A stretch of DNA of 64,000 bases from VAZQ01 sp036557665 (GCA_036557665.1 DATBHG010000005.1:124001-188000), one strand, 5' to 3'. Shown: positions 18,651 through 28,244, counted from the stretch's first letter. Notes: generated by a model not told the origin, from the sequence alone. Made by a program: numbers and translations.

Positions 18651-19357
18651 ATCCTCGGAGCAATCGATGCCATCGCGCCTTCGGGCACGTCGACATCTGG
18701 ATCTTTGACCTCGACAACACGCTTTACCCGCACAGCGTCAAGCTCTGGCAGCAGGTGGACGAACGTATCCGCGATTACATCGCCGATTTCCTGAAAGTCA
18801 GCCACGAGCAGGCATTCCGGCTGCAGAAGGACTATTACAGGCGCTACGGCACTTCCATGCGAGGACTGATGACCGAGCATGGGATGGAGCCGGACGACTT
18901 CCTCGATTTCGTTCACCGGATCGATCATTCGCCGCTGGAGCCGAATCCGGCCCTAGGTGAGGCGATCGAGAAGCTTGCCGGCCGCAAGGTCATCTTGACC
19001 AACGGCACGCGCCGCCACGCGGAAGCGGTGCTCGCTCGGCTTCAGATCGAGCGCCACTTCCAGGAGGTGTTCGACATTGTCGCAGCCGAGCTCGAGCCGA
19101 AGCCGTCGCCACAAACCTACGATCGCTTCATCCGCTCACTCGACGTCGACCCCGCGAGGGCTGCGATGTTCGAGGATCTCGCGCGCAATCTTGCCGTTCC
19201 GCATGCGCTCGGGATGACCACCGTTCTGGTTGTGCCGGAACATTCCCGCGAGGTCTTCCGCGAGGATTGGGAGCTCGAGGGACGCGATGCGCCTCATGTC
19301 GATCACGTCACGGACGATCTCACCGCTTTTCTAGAAGCCATCAGCCAGGGTAAATAG
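18647..19357 (+). CDS. HAD-family pyrimidine 5'-nucleotidase
   Basis: A 236-residue HAD hydrolase. Motif I is IFDLDNTLYP (nucleophile Asp21, acid Asp23), motif II is ILTNGT, and motif III/IV are KPSPQTYDRF and FEDLARNL. DLDNTLYP with this helical cap is typical of the SDT1/YjjG-type pyrimidine 5'-nucleotidases, which dephosphorylate UMP, CMP and analogues. The ATG at 18647 overlaps the stop of the peptide transporter gene (ATGA). It is followed 3 bp later by dapD, an arrangement conserved in Bradyrhizobium relatives, although no link to lysine synthesis is known. Confidence 0.9.
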   Translation: MNPRSNRCHRAFGHVDIWIFDLDNTLYPHSVKLWQQVDERIRDYIADFLKVSHEQAFRLQKDYYRRYGTSMRGLMTEHGMEPDDFLDFVHRIDHSPLEPNPALGEAIEKLAGRKVILTNGTRRHAEAVLARLQIERHFQEVFDIVAAELEPKPSPQTYDRFIRSLDVDPARAAMFEDLARNLAVPHALGMTTVLVVPEHSREVFREDWELEGRDAPHVDHVTDDLTAFLEAISQGK

Positions 19358-19360
19358 CTC

Positions 19361-20206
19361 ATGTCGCATAGCGAGCTTGCAACGGTCATCGATGATGCCT
19401 TCGAGCATCGCGACTCGCTGGGGCCTGCAACTACCGGCGCGATACGCACCGCGGTGGACGCGGCGCTCGATCTGCTGGACCAGGGAAAGGCGCGGGTCGC
19501 CGAACGCGCTGCGAACGGTCACTGGCGCGTAAACCAGTGGCTCAAAAAGTCAGTGTTGCTTTCATTCCGGTTGCGCGACATGGGCGTGATCGCGGGGGGC
19601 CCCGGCGACGCAGTGTGGTGGGACAAGGTCGATTCAAAATTCGCAGGCTGGGGTGAGGAGCGGTTTCGAGCAGCCGGTTTTCGCGCCGTGCCAAATTGCG
19701 TGGTGCGCCACTCGGCCTACATCGCGCCGGGTGTGGTGCTGATGCCGAGCTTCGTCAATCTCGGCGCCTATGTGGATTCCGGCAGCATGATCGACACCTG
19801 GGCGACGGTCGGCTCGTGTGCGCAGATCGGAAAGAATTGCCACATCTCGGGAGGTGCCGGTATCGGCGGGGTGCTGGAGCCGTTGCAGGCGGGGCCGGTC
19901 ATCGTGGAGGACAATTGCTTCATTGGTGCGCGCTCCGAGGTTGCCGAGGGCGTCATTGTGCGCGAAGGCTCGGTGCTTTCCATGGGCGTATTCATCGGCG
20001 CTTCCACCCGCATCGTCGAACGGGAAACCGGCGAGGTATTCCAGGGCGAGGTGCCTCCTTATTCGGTTGTCGTTCCCGGCTCGCTGCCGGGCAGACCGAG
20101 CAGAAACGGCAGTGTGAGCCCCAGCCTTTACTGTGCCGTCATCGTCAAACGGGTTGACGAAGGCACCCGGGCCAAAACATCCATCAACGAGCTCCTGCGG
20201 GATTAA
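19361..20206 (+). CDS. dapD: 2,3,4,5-tetrahydropyridine-2,6-dicarboxylate N-succinyltransferase
   Basis: A 281-residue trimeric acyltransferase of the lysine/meso-diaminopimelate pathway. It succinylates tetrahydrodipicolinate using succinyl-CoA. The C-terminal left-handed beta-helix is made of hexapeptide repeats (FVNLGAYVDSGSMIDTWATV, then CHISGGAGIGGVLEPL and NCFIGARSEVAEGVIV). The N-terminal helical domain contains GHWRVNQWLKKSVLLSFRL. Length and motifs are complete. It lies between the HAD nucleotidase and dapE, with dapE only 8 bp downstream, so the succinylase branch of lysine synthesis is encoded as a unit. Confidence 0.97.
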   Translation: MSHSELATVIDDAFEHRDSLGPATTGAIRTAVDAALDLLDQGKARVAERAANGHWRVNQWLKKSVLLSFRLRDMGVIAGGPGDAVWWDKVDSKFAGWGEERFRAAGFRAVPNCVVRHSAYIAPGVVLMPSFVNLGAYVDSGSMIDTWATVGSCAQIGKNCHISGGAGIGGVLEPLQAGPVIVEDNCFIGARSEVAEGVIVREGSVLSMGVFIGASTRIVERETGEVFQGEVPPYSVVVPGSLPGRPSRNGSVSPSLYCAVIVKRVDEGTRAKTSINELLRD

Positions 20207-20214
20207 GACTGCAA

Positions 20215-21387
20215 ATGGCCGCGGATCCCGTCACCCTCGCCCGCGATCTCATCCGCTGTCCCTCGGTTACTCCAGCGGAGGGGGGTGCACTTGCCCTCAT
20301 CGAGACAGTCCTCAAGGAGGTCGGGTTCGAGGTTCACCGCACGATCTTCGCCGAGCCGGGAACGGCCCCGGTCGAAAACCTCTACGCCCGGATCGGAAAC
20401 ACGACCCCGCATCTCGTCTTCGCCGGGCACACCGACGTCGTGCCTCCCGGAAATGCAGCTAGCTGGACCCATCCGCCGTTCGCGGGTGAGATCAGCGGCG
20501 ACACGCTTTACGGTCGCGGCGCCGTTGACATGAAGGGCGCGGTTGCCTGTGCCGTATCGGCCACCCTTCAACACCTCGCCGCAAGCGGCGGCAAGCCGCA
20601 GGGTTCGATCTCATTCCTGATTACAGGAGATGAAGAAGGGATTGCAGTGAATGGGACGGTGAAGCTGCTGGCGTGGGCGAGCGAGCGCGGGGAACGGTTT
20701 GACCACTGCATACTGGGAGAGCCCAGCAATGCGAATGTAATCGGTGATACGGTCAAAATCGGCCGGCGCGGCTCGCTCAATGGTGTCCTGGTAGTCAAGG
20801 GCATGCAGGGCCACGTCGCCTATCCGGCACGTGCCGAGAACCCGGTGCGCGGTCTCGTCACGGTGATGAGCGCATTGATGGCCACTCCGCTCGACCACGG
20901 CAGCGCACATTTCGACCCCTCGAATCTCGAATTCACCTCCATCGACATCGGAAACCAGGTCGTCAATCTCATTCCCGCAGAGGCGCGCGCACGTTTCAAC
21001 ATCCGCTTTAACGATTGCCACAGCCAGACCTCGCTCAAGACGCTGGTCGAGCGGATCGCAGCCAAGGCGGCGGGCGATCGCGTGCGCTGGCAGATCGATT
21101 GGGAGCCCTCGAATGCCGATTCGTTCCTGCTACAAGGGGGCGAGCTCCTCGATCTCCTGACGAAAGCGGTGAAAACGGTAACCGGTCGATCCCCTGCCCT
21201 CTCTACCAGCGGCGGGACATCGGATGCCCGTTTCATCAAGCACTATTGTCCCGTAATCGAGTTTGGTCTGGTGGGACAGAGCATGCATCAGGTGGACGAA
21301 CGCACATCGCTGACGGACCTCACCATGCTGACGGCAGTTTATCGCGCGCTTCTCGATGATTATTTTGCGCAGGCGACACGCAATTGA
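20215..21387 (+). CDS. dapE: succinyl-diaminopimelate desuccinylase
   Basis: A 390-residue M20-family zinc hydrolase that removes succinate from N-succinyl-LL-diaminopimelate. The metal-site motifs are FAGHTDVVPPG (His and Asp), GRGAVDMKGAVA (bridging Asp) and ITGDEEG (catalytic Glu and a zinc ligand). The C-terminal STSGGTSDARFIKHYCPVIEFG and GQSMHQVDE regions are DapE-specific. The dimerisation lid lies between residues about 180 and 295. It is translated directly after dapD and is tail to tail with truA (14 bp between stops). Confidence 0.97.
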   Translation: MAADPVTLARDLIRCPSVTPAEGGALALIETVLKEVGFEVHRTIFAEPGTAPVENLYARIGNTTPHLVFAGHTDVVPPGNAASWTHPPFAGEISGDTLYGRGAVDMKGAVACAVSATLQHLAASGGKPQGSISFLITGDEEGIAVNGTVKLLAWASERGERFDHCILGEPSNANVIGDTVKIGRRGSLNGVLVVKGMQGHVAYPARAENPVRGLVTVMSALMATPLDHGSAHFDPSNLEFTSIDIGNQVVNLIPAEARARFNIRFNDCHSQTSLKTLVERIAAKAAGDRVRWQIDWEPSNADSFLLQGGELLDLLTKAVKTVTGRSPALSTSGGTSDARFIKHYCPVIEFGLVGQSMHQVDERTSLTDLTMLTAVYRALLDDYFAQATRN

Positions 21388-21401
21388 AGCTTGAGCGAGG
21401 G

Positions 21402-22184
21402 TCACTTCTCCGATTGTACTCCTTGCCGCGCCAGGGCTACGGTTTCGGGATAATCGACCCTTACGAGATAAAGCCCGTCCGGCGGTGCAAGGGGAGCGCA
21501 GGCGGCACGATCGCGGCGTTCAAGAGCAGCAGAGACATCCTGGGCGCTCCACTTGCCCTCCCCGACCAGCGCCAACGCACCCACCATTGACCGCACCTGG
21601 CTGTGCAGAAAGGACCGCGCCGAAACTGTTATGTGGATGTCGTCCCGGATCCGCTGCACGTCGAGGCGATCGAGCGTCTTGACCGGCGATTTCGCTTGAC
21701 ATTCGGCGCTGCGAAAAGTCGTGAAGTTGTGCCGGCCGACAAGGCGTTGCGCCGCCGCGTGCATCGCTGCGCTGTTGAGCGGCTTTGGGATTCGCCACGC
21801 CCGCCCCCGTTCAAACGTGAGATCGGCACGCCGATTGATGATGCGGTAGAGGTAATGACGCTTGACCGCGGAAAACCGCGCATCGAATGACGCTTCGACC
21901 CTTTCCACCGCAGTGACGGCGATGGGATGCGGGCGAAGGTGCGCGTTGACGGCATCGCGCACCGTGTCGGCATCCCAGTCCTTTCGCAGGTCCAGGTGAC
22001 ACACCTGTCCCAGCGCATGCACGCCGGCGTCGGTGCGCCCCGCCCCGTGGACGGTAACCTTCTCGCCGCAAAAACGCGCCGCGGCAACGGCGAGCTCGCC
22101 TTGCACGGAGGGGCCATTCTCTTGAATCTGCCAACCCACAAACGGCGTGCCGTCGTATTCAACCGTCAGCTTATAGCGCGGCAT
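21402..22184 (-). CDS. truA: tRNA pseudouridine(38-40) synthase
   Basis: A 260-residue TruA. The catalytic Asp lies in GRTDAGVHALGQV (about residue 52), the family hallmark, and the N-terminus MPRYKLTVEYDGTPFVGWQ is typical. It makes pseudouridine in the anticodon arm of many tRNAs. It is the last gene of a def-fmt-truA minus-strand run (8 bp from fmt), a standard alphaproteobacterial arrangement. Confidence 0.97.
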   Translation of the reverse strand: MPRYKLTVEYDGTPFVGWQIQENGPSVQGELAVAAARFCGEKVTVHGAGRTDAGVHALGQVCHLDLRKDWDADTVRDAVNAHLRPHPIAVTAVERVEASFDARFSAVKRHYLYRIINRRADLTFERGRAWRIPKPLNSAAMHAAAQRLVGRHNFTTFRSAECQAKSPVKTLDRLDVQRIRDDIHITVSARSFLHSQVRSMVGALALVGEGKWSAQDVSAALERRDRAACAPLAPPDGLYLVRVDYPETVALARQGVQSEK

Positions 22185-22192
22185 GGGGAGTC

Positions 22193-23128
22193 CTATTCGA
22201 GCCTCGTACCGGGACCGAGGGCGCTGCCGCGCGCGAGCTCACCTGCTTTCATTGCACGCCGGCCGGCGCGCTGCAGCTCGACCAGGCGTACAGCGCCCTT
22301 GCCGCAGGCGACCGTGAGATCATCGTCGAGCACCGTACCCGGTGGTCCGGAGCCTTCGCCGCGCGTGGAGCGGAGCGCCTTGATACGACGAGGCTCTCCG
22401 TCGTCCTTGCATTCGAACCAGGCGCCGGGATGGGGTGACAAGCCGCGGATATGGTTGTGCACGACCTGCCATGGTTGGGTCCAGACGATCCGGGTTTCGT
22501 GCTTGTCGATCTTCGCCGCATAGGTAACCCCTGCTTCCGGCTGTGGAGTAAGCGTGAGCGAGGTGCGCTGAAGCGCTGCCAGCGCCCGTAGCATCAAATC
22601 CGCACCCAGCCGCGCAAGCCGGTCGTGCAGATCGCCCGCGGTTGCATCAGGCTCGATCGGGACGCGCTCGGCCATAGCAACGGGGCCGGTGTCGAGGCCC
22701 TCCTCCATCTTCATGACCATCACGCCGGTCTCGGTATCGCCGGCCATGATCGCGCGCTGGATCGGTGCGGCGCCGCGCCAGCGCGGCAGCAAAGAAGCAT
22801 GCAGGTTAAACGCGCCGAGCGGAAAGCCGCTCAGGATCGAGTGTGGTAGAATGAGCCCATACGCCACCACAACTGCGGCGTCCGCACCCAGTGCGCGCGC
22901 AAACTCTGTCTCCTGCAAGGACCGCAAGGTCGTCGGCGTGTGCACATTTAGTCCGAAGCGCCGTGCTTCCCGTTCGACCGGGCTTGGGACCAGCTCCAAA
23001 CCGCGCCGGCCGGCTGGTTTGGCGGGGCGGGTGTACACGGCAGCGACGTCGCGCCCGCCGCCGACGATCTCGACCAGCGTCGGCACGGCAAACTCGGCCG
23101 TCCCCATGAAAACGATGCGCAACGACAT
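22193..23128 (-). CDS. fmt: methionyl-tRNA formyltransferase
   Basis: A 311-residue enzyme that formylates initiator Met-tRNA with 10-formyltetrahydrofolate. The start MSLRIVFMGTAEFAVPTL and the catalytic region FNLHASLLPRWRGAAPIQ (Asn, His) are clear, followed by GVMVMKMEEGLDTG. The C-terminal domain that binds tRNA is present. It lies between def and truA, all on the minus strand; def and fmt together start and finish the formyl cycle of translation initiation. Confidence 0.97.
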   Translation of the reverse strand: MSLRIVFMGTAEFAVPTLVEIVGGGRDVAAVYTRPAKPAGRRGLELVPSPVEREARRFGLNVHTPTTLRSLQETEFARALGADAAVVVAYGLILPHSILSGFPLGAFNLHASLLPRWRGAAPIQRAIMAGDTETGVMVMKMEEGLDTGPVAMAERVPIEPDATAGDLHDRLARLGADLMLRALAALQRTSLTLTPQPEAGVTYAAKIDKHETRIVWTQPWQVVHNHIRGLSPHPGAWFECKDDGEPRRIKALRSTRGEGSGPPGTVLDDDLTVACGKGAVRLVELQRAGRRAMKAGELARGSALGPGTRLE

Positions 23129-23166
23129 TTCTAGGAAAGCACTAACAAGATGCTTCGGACGCTGCC

Positions 23167-23679
23167 TTACCCCGCGCGTTTAACCGCCTTCGTAAACTTT
23201 TTGATGATGCGATCGCGTTTGAGTCGGGAAAGGTGATCGATAAACAGGACGCCGTTGAGGTGATCGACCTCGTGCTGGAGGCACGTGGACAGCAGACCAT
23301 TGGCATCGATCTCGTGCCGCTCTCCTCCCAGATCGAGATATCTCACCTTGACCTGCGCCGGACGTTCGACCTCCTCGTAGGTCTCCGGAATGGAAAGGCA
23401 GCCCTCTTCATAGACCGCCTTTTCATCCGAGAACCACACGATCTCGGGATTGATAAATACCTGAGGCTGCTTCGGCTCTTCCTTCTTGGCGAGGTCCATT
23501 GTGACCACGCGCTTGCTGATGCCGATCTGAATGGCCGCAAGCCCGATACCGGGCGCGTCGTACATGGTCTCGAACATGTCATCGACCAGCTTGCGGACTT
23601 CGGTGTCGATTTTTTTGACCGGCTCGGCGACTTTGCGGAGCCGTTTGTCCGGCAGGGTAAGGATTTCGCGCACAGCCAT
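23167..23679 (-). CDS. def: peptide deformylase
   Basis: A 170-residue type I peptide deformylase. All three metal motifs are present: GIGLAAIQIG, EGCLSIPE (Cys ligand) and HEVDHLNGVLFIDH (two His ligands and catalytic Glu). It removes the formyl group from new proteins at the ribosome exit. It is first in the def-fmt-truA run, 38 bp before fmt. Confidence 0.97.
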   Translation of the reverse strand: MAVREILTLPDKRLRKVAEPVKKIDTEVRKLVDDMFETMYDAPGIGLAAIQIGISKRVVTMDLAKKEEPKQPQVFINPEIVWFSDEKAVYEEGCLSIPETYEEVERPAQVKVRYLDLGGERHEIDANGLLSTCLQHEVDHLNGVLFIDHLSRLKRDRIIKKFTKAVKRAG

Positions 23680-24002
23680 GGCGGCGATTTAAGCGGTCGC
23701 ACCTAGAGGGTCAATGTAACAGCGATTCCCGTATCGCCCTCTACCTTCCGCTCAGTCCCTCAGGATGGCGTTCTATTTTTGTCCCAGGCAGGGGGGAATC
23801 ACCGTAAAGCGCCAAGAGGCGATGGACCCTCGTCATTGTGTCTCCTTCGCTTCACTTGCCGCGGCGGTTGCACGCGCGCCGGTAGGGCGGCCTCCTTCTG
23901 CTGCTACGTTACGGCGGCCGCAAACGTCGTGCCGCGATGGCGATCACTTTTGGCCGCAATTACCGAGTTCTATCCAGTCCCCATGCAAGCACGGTTCCGC
24001 CA
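23680..24002. other. def-ampG divergent intergenic region (323 bp)
   Basis: Must hold promoters for def (minus) and the MFS permease (plus). I see no operator, hairpin or convincing small gene. Short open frames here overlap each other and lack ribosome sites. Confidence 0.6.
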
Positions 24003-25394
24003 ATGACCGCGACGCCCGAGGTCGCCACCCAGCCCGTTCGCTCGGACCTTGCCGATACGCTGTCGGTCTATTTCAAGCCGCGCGTGCTTGTCGTCCTGCT
24101 GCTCGGCTTTTCAGGAGGGTTGCCGCTCGTATTAACCGGCTCAACGCTCCAGGCCTGGATGAGCGAGAGCGGACTGGATATCCGCACGATCGGGCTGTTC
24201 GCAGCCGTCGGCCTCCCCTACACGTTTAAATTTCTGTGGGCACCTTTCATCGACGCTCTCGACGTGCCGCTGTTATCCCGGTTGTTGGGTCGGCGGCGGG
24301 GTTGGCTTCTGCTGTCGCAGATCATTCTGATGGCGGCCATTGCATTGCTCGCCCTCTGCGACCCCGCTCTATCGCCTTGGGTCATTGCTGCGGCCGCGCT
24401 CCTGGTTTCGACCGCATCCGCCACGCAGGACATCGTCATCGACGCTTTCCGCGTCGAAAGCCTGCCCGAGGAGGAGCAAGCAGCGGGCATGGCTTCCTAC
24501 GTGGCGGCATACCGCGTGGGTGCGCTCGTGTCCGGGGCGGGGGCGCTCTTTCTGGTAACCGGGTTTCTTGCTCTCGGCCTGCCCAAGCAGGCTGCTTGGA
24601 CCGCATGCTATTTCAGCATGGGGTTGCTCATCCTGGTCGGAGTGGTGGCGACGCTGCTGGCAGTTGAGCCCGAGAAATCGTCCGCTGCGGAAGCGGAACA
24701 TGCCTCGCATGCGAGCAACAACCCGATGCGGCGCACTTTGGACGCGGCAATCGCCAGCCTCTACGACTTCTTCAGCCGCGACATGGCGTTAGTGATGCTG
24801 GCATTCGTCGTCTTGTTCAAACTCGCGGATGCCCTAGCATTCTCGCTGGCCACTCCGTTTGTGCTCGATATGGGATTCACCCGAACCGAGTTGGCGAGCA
24901 TCATGAAGGGAGTGGGTTTTGCCGCAACCCTGCTGGGCGGATTTGCCGGTGGTTTTGTGGCCCGCGCCTATCCCCTCGCGGTGAGCCTGTGGATCGGCGC
25001 CATCCTTCAGACCATCACGATTCTTGCCTTCTCCCTGCAAGCGGTACTCGGCAGAGACTTGGCCATGCTCACCTTTGCGATCACGGTCGCCAGCTTCACC
25101 GGCGCCATCGGCACGGTGATCTTCGTCGCCTATCAATCAGCACTGTGTACAAATCCGCTGCACACTGCCACGCAATTCGCCTTGTTGACCGCCCTCGATT
25201 CCCTCGGACGCACCGTTTTCTCGTTGGGCAGCGGCTACCTGGCGCACGCGACCGGCTGGGCTTGGTTCTTCGTGATCTGCGCCATGTCGGGGATCCCGAG
25301 CTTCTTCCTGCTTGCCTGGCTGCAGCGACGTGGGCATTTCGACGGCCTCGTATCGGCCGCCGTGCAGACAAAACGCCTCCGGGGCAAGATTTAG
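24003..25394 (+). CDS. AmpG-like MFS permease (muropeptide uptake)
   Basis: About 463 residues and 12-14 membrane segments. The N-terminal part reads VLVVLLLGFSGGLPLVLTGSTLQAWMSE, then GLPYTFKFLWAPFIDALD, typical of AmpG permeases, which import anhydromuropeptides from the periplasm for cell-wall recycling. STASATQDIVIDAFRVE in helix 4-5 is another family mark. I chose the ATG at 24003; an in-frame ATG at 23937 would add 22 residues unlike the family. It overlaps the 3' end of recR by a few bases, tail to tail. There is no beta-lactamase or AmpR gene nearby. Confidence 0.9.
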   Translation: MTATPEVATQPVRSDLADTLSVYFKPRVLVVLLLGFSGGLPLVLTGSTLQAWMSESGLDIRTIGLFAAVGLPYTFKFLWAPFIDALDVPLLSRLLGRRRGWLLLSQIILMAAIALLALCDPALSPWVIAAAALLVSTASATQDIVIDAFRVESLPEEEQAAGMASYVAAYRVGALVSGAGALFLVTGFLALGLPKQAAWTACYFSMGLLILVGVVATLLAVEPEKSSAAEAEHASHASNNPMRRTLDAAIASLYDFFSRDMALVMLAFVVLFKLADALAFSLATPFVLDMGFTRTELASIMKGVGFAATLLGGFAGGFVARAYPLAVSLWIGAILQTITILAFSLQAVLGRDLAMLTFAITVASFTGAIGTVIFVAYQSALCTNPLHTATQFALLTALDSLGRTVFSLGSGYLAHATGWAWFFVICAMSGIPSFFLLAWLQRRGHFDGLVSAAVQTKRLRGKI

Positions 25395-25999
25395 AACGGC
25401 GTTCGCTGCCTGATCGCCGCCGCCAGCGTCCCCTCGTCGAGATAATCGAGCTCTCCCCCAACCGGCACGCCGTGCGCCAGGCGCGTGATTTTTGCCTGCG
25501 CGCCGTTGAGGAGGTCCGTGATGTAATGCGCGGTGGTCTGTCCATCGACAGTGGCATTGAGCGCGAGCACGAGCTCGGCGATCGCCGGATCCTGAGCGCG
25601 AGCGATGAGCGAGTCGATCGCAAGGTCCTGGGGACCGACACCATCGAGAGGCGACAAGGTGCCGCCGAGCACATGATAGCGCGCGTTGATGGCATGCGCG
25701 CGCTCGAGTGCCCAGAGATCCGCCACATCGGCCACCACGACAATAATCGCCGGATCGCGCCTGGGGTCATTGCAAATCGCGCAAGGGTTGCGACTGTCAA
25801 TGTTGCCGCAGACCTTGCAGATCTCGATTTTTTCCAGCGCAGATTGGAGAGCCGCGCCTAAAGGCGCCATGACCTGCTCGCGCTTCTTGATCAGAAACAA
25901 CGCAACCCGGCGCGCCGAGCGGGGGCCTAGTCCCGGCAGTCGCGCCAGCAGTTGAATAAGACGCTCGATTTCCGGGCCGGCCGTAGTCGTTGCCATCAA
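25391..25999 (-). CDS. recR: recombination protein RecR
   Basis: A 202-residue RecR. It has an N-terminal helix-hairpin-helix (LARLPGLGPRSARRVAL), a four-cysteine zinc motif (CKVCGNIDSRNPCAIC, residues about 57-72) and a Toprim domain (IVVVADVADLWALERA). With RecO and RecF it loads RecA at gaps. It follows ybaB (10 bp) and dnaX on the minus strand, the classical dnaX-ybaB-recR order. Confidence 0.97.
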   Translation of the reverse strand: MMATTTAGPEIERLIQLLARLPGLGPRSARRVALFLIKKREQVMAPLGAALQSALEKIEICKVCGNIDSRNPCAICNDPRRDPAIIVVVADVADLWALERAHAINARYHVLGGTLSPLDGVGPQDLAIDSLIARAQDPAIAELVLALNATVDGQTTAHYITDLLNGAQAKITRLAHGVPVGGELDYLDEGTLAAAIRQRTPF

Positions 26000-26009
26000 G
26001 CAGCTATTT

Positions 26010-26330
26010 TCAGAACAGTTTTAGTCCAGGCGGCAGCGGCAGGCCGCCGGCAATATTCTTCATTTTATCCTGCAACAATGCTTCGGCCTTGCGCCGCGCA
26101 TCGGCGTGGGCCGCGACTATCAAGTCTTCCATGATCTCCTTCTCCGCAGGCTTGATCAGCGATTCCTCGATGCTGAGCCCCTTCATCTCGCCCTTGGCGG
26201 ACAATCGCACCCGCACGAGCCCTCCCCCGGACAAACCTTCGACCTCGATCTGGTCGAGCTCGGCCTGCATGGCCTCCATCTTCGATTTCAGCTCAGCCGC
26301 TTGTTTCATCAGCCCAAGGAAATCCGCCAT
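26010..26330 (-). CDS. YbaB/EbfC family nucleoid-associated protein
   Basis: A 106-residue DNA-binding protein of normal length. The N-terminus MADFLGLMKQAAELKSKMEAMQ and central VRLSAKGEMKGLSIEESL are typical. The family forms tweezer-like dimers that coat DNA. Position between dnaX and recR is conserved across bacteria. Confidence 0.95.
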   Translation of the reverse strand: MADFLGLMKQAAELKSKMEAMQAELDQIEVEGLSGGGLVRVRLSAKGEMKGLSIEESLIKPAEKEIMEDLIVAAHADARRKAEALLQDKMKNIAGGLPLPPGLKLF

Positions 26331-26366
26331 CTCATTTCTCCAGCACCTTTCGCGGTAAACCGATCC

Positions 26367-28244
26367 TCAAGCTTCGTCATGCTCCTCAATGACCATCTCT
26401 GCAGACATTGCACCAACGTCGAATTCTTGCGGCGAGCTTGGCCCGTTCGCCTCAGCCGCCGCAGGATCGCTTTGCTGCGACACGATAGCGTCGGCCTTGC
26501 GCACCTCCACGATTTCCGCACCGGGAAATCGCGCCAGCACGGCCTGTACCAGAGGGTCGGCGTGCATGCTGGTCTTAAGCTCTGCCTTGCGCGTCTCCAG
26601 TTGCGACTTGACGGTCGGTTGGCCTTGCTCGGCCGACACGATCACGCTCCAGGCGCGGTTGGTCCACTGCGAAAGCTTGCGTGTGAGATCGTTGACAAGG
26701 GTGGCAGCGGCACCTTTTTCCAGCCGGATCTCCAGGCAGCCGTCACTGCAACGCACCAGCCGCACGTCCCGTTCGAGGGCGAGCTTGACGCCAATATCCC
26801 GGTGCGAAGCTGCCAAGGCAATGAGATCCTCAAAGCGCTCGATGAGCACTGGCGCGGTCTTTCGCTCTGCATCGACGCACGGCCCAGCGGGACTGGCCGC
26901 CGGCGCAGCCTTGACCGCCGCAGCCGCGCCTGCCCGCTCCTGTTGGTCGCTGTGGGCAGCAGCCTCAATGGGGGCGGGCGGCAGCGCGGAGGCCGAGGCA
27001 ATTCCGGGCGCAGCCGGATCGGCCTGCCGGCGCGCACTCGCTTGGTCCGTGTTCAGTGCGCGAATGACCTCATCCGGGGTCGGCAGATCGGCAGCATAGG
27101 CGATGCGCACCAGAACCATCTCGGCCGCCGCGAGCGGGCGGCCGGCGTTCTCCACCTCTTCGATGCCTTTCAGCAGCATCTGCCAGGTGCGCGAAAGAAC
27201 ACGCATCGAGAGCCGCTCCGCCAGCACCCGCCCGCGCGTGCGCTCCACCTCGATCAGCACGGGGTCATCGGCGATTGCGGGAACAACCTTCATGCGGGTC
27301 ACAAAGTGGGTGAACTCCGCAAGATCGGTCAGTATCACTGCGGGATCTGCGCCGGTCTCGTATTGAGCCCGCAGCTCCGCCAATGCCGAGGGAATATCCC
27401 CGCGCATCATCTGCTCGAAAAGCTCGATCACCCGCGCCCGATCTGCAAGCCCGAGCATCTGGCGCACATGCTCGACACCCACCGGGCCCGCGGCATGAGC
27501 AATCGCCTGATCGAAGAGTGAGAGCGAATCGCGAACCGAGCCCTCGGCGGCCCGCGCAATCAGGGCCAATGCCTCAGGCTCCGCTTCGATGCTTTCCTTC
27601 GCCGCGACCGCGGCGAGATGCCTCACCAGCGCTCCTGCATCCACGCGGCGAAGATCGAAGCGCTGGCAGCGTGACAGGATCGTGATCGGGACCTTACGAA
27701 TCTCGGTTGTGGCGAAGACGAACTTGGCGTGCGGTGGAGGCTCTTCCAGCGTTTTCAGCAAAGCATTGAAGGCCTGCGGCGAGAGCATGTGCACCTCGTC
27801 GAGGATGTAGACCTTGTAGCGGGCGCTCACCGGGGCGTAGCGGATTGCCTCGTTGATCTGGCGCACGTCCTCGACGCCGTTGTGGGAGGCGGCGTCCATC
27901 TCGATCACGTCAAGATGCCGGCTGTCCATGATAGCCTGGCAATGGACGCCAAGCCGCGGCATGACGACTGTAGGCCCTGTGCTGGAACCGTCCGGCAGCT
28001 CGTAATTCAAGGCGCGCGCGAGGATGCGGGCGGTTGTCGTCTTGCCCACGCCGCGCACTCCGGTCAGGATCCAGGCTTGCGGTATCCGCCCCGTGGCGAT
28101 GGCATTCGATACGGTTCGAACCATCGCGTCCTGTCCGATCAATTCATCGAACGTCGCGGGCCGATATTTGCGGGCCAGGACGCGGTAGGAACTGTGGCTC
28201 GGCGGGCTCTCGCCGAATGCGAGACCGGGGGTGGATTCATTCAT
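26367..28244 (-). CDS. dnaX: DNA polymerase III subunits gamma/tau
   Basis: A 625-residue clamp-loader ATPase. Walker A is GVRGVGKTTTARI (residues 62-74), Walker B is YILDEVHMLS, and the SRC sensor is ILSRCQRFDLRR. The C-terminal Ala/Pro-rich linker and tau domain are present. The zinc module of E. coli DnaX, with four cysteines, is reduced: around residues 90-105 only one Cys is seen (LGVHCQAI), a feature I associate with alphaproteobacterial DnaX. It is followed by ybaB and recR and preceded by the SRP RNA gene. Confidence 0.97.
   Translation of the reverse strand: MNESTPGLAFGESPPSHSSYRVLARKYRPATFDELIGQDAMVRTVSNAIATGRIPQAWILTGVRGVGKTTTARILARALNYELPDGSSTGPTVVMPRLGVHCQAIMDSRHLDVIEMDAASHNGVEDVRQINEAIRYAPVSARYKVYILDEVHMLSPQAFNALLKTLEEPPPHAKFVFATTEIRKVPITILSRCQRFDLRRVDAGALVRHLAAVAAKESIEAEPEALALIARAAEGSVRDSLSLFDQAIAHAAGPVGVEHVRQMLGLADRARVIELFEQMMRGDIPSALAELRAQYETGADPAVILTDLAEFTHFVTRMKVVPAIADDPVLIEVERTRGRVLAERLSMRVLSRTWQMLLKGIEEVENAGRPLAAAEMVLVRIAYAADLPTPDEVIRALNTDQASARRQADPAAPGIASASALPPAPIEAAAHSDQQERAGAAAAVKAAPAASPAGPCVDAERKTAPVLIERFEDLIALAASHRDIGVKLALERDVRLVRCSDGCLEIRLEKGAAATLVNDLTRKLSQWTNRAWSVIVSAEQGQPTVKSQLETRKAELKTSMHADPLVQAVLARFPGAEIVEVRKADAIVSQQSDPAAAEANGPSSPQEFDVGAMSAEMVIEEHDEA

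Noticed and set aside
26106..27521. 471-codon plus-strand open frame across ybaB and dnaX
   Set aside because: Antisense shadow of dnaX; no domain, no start signal.
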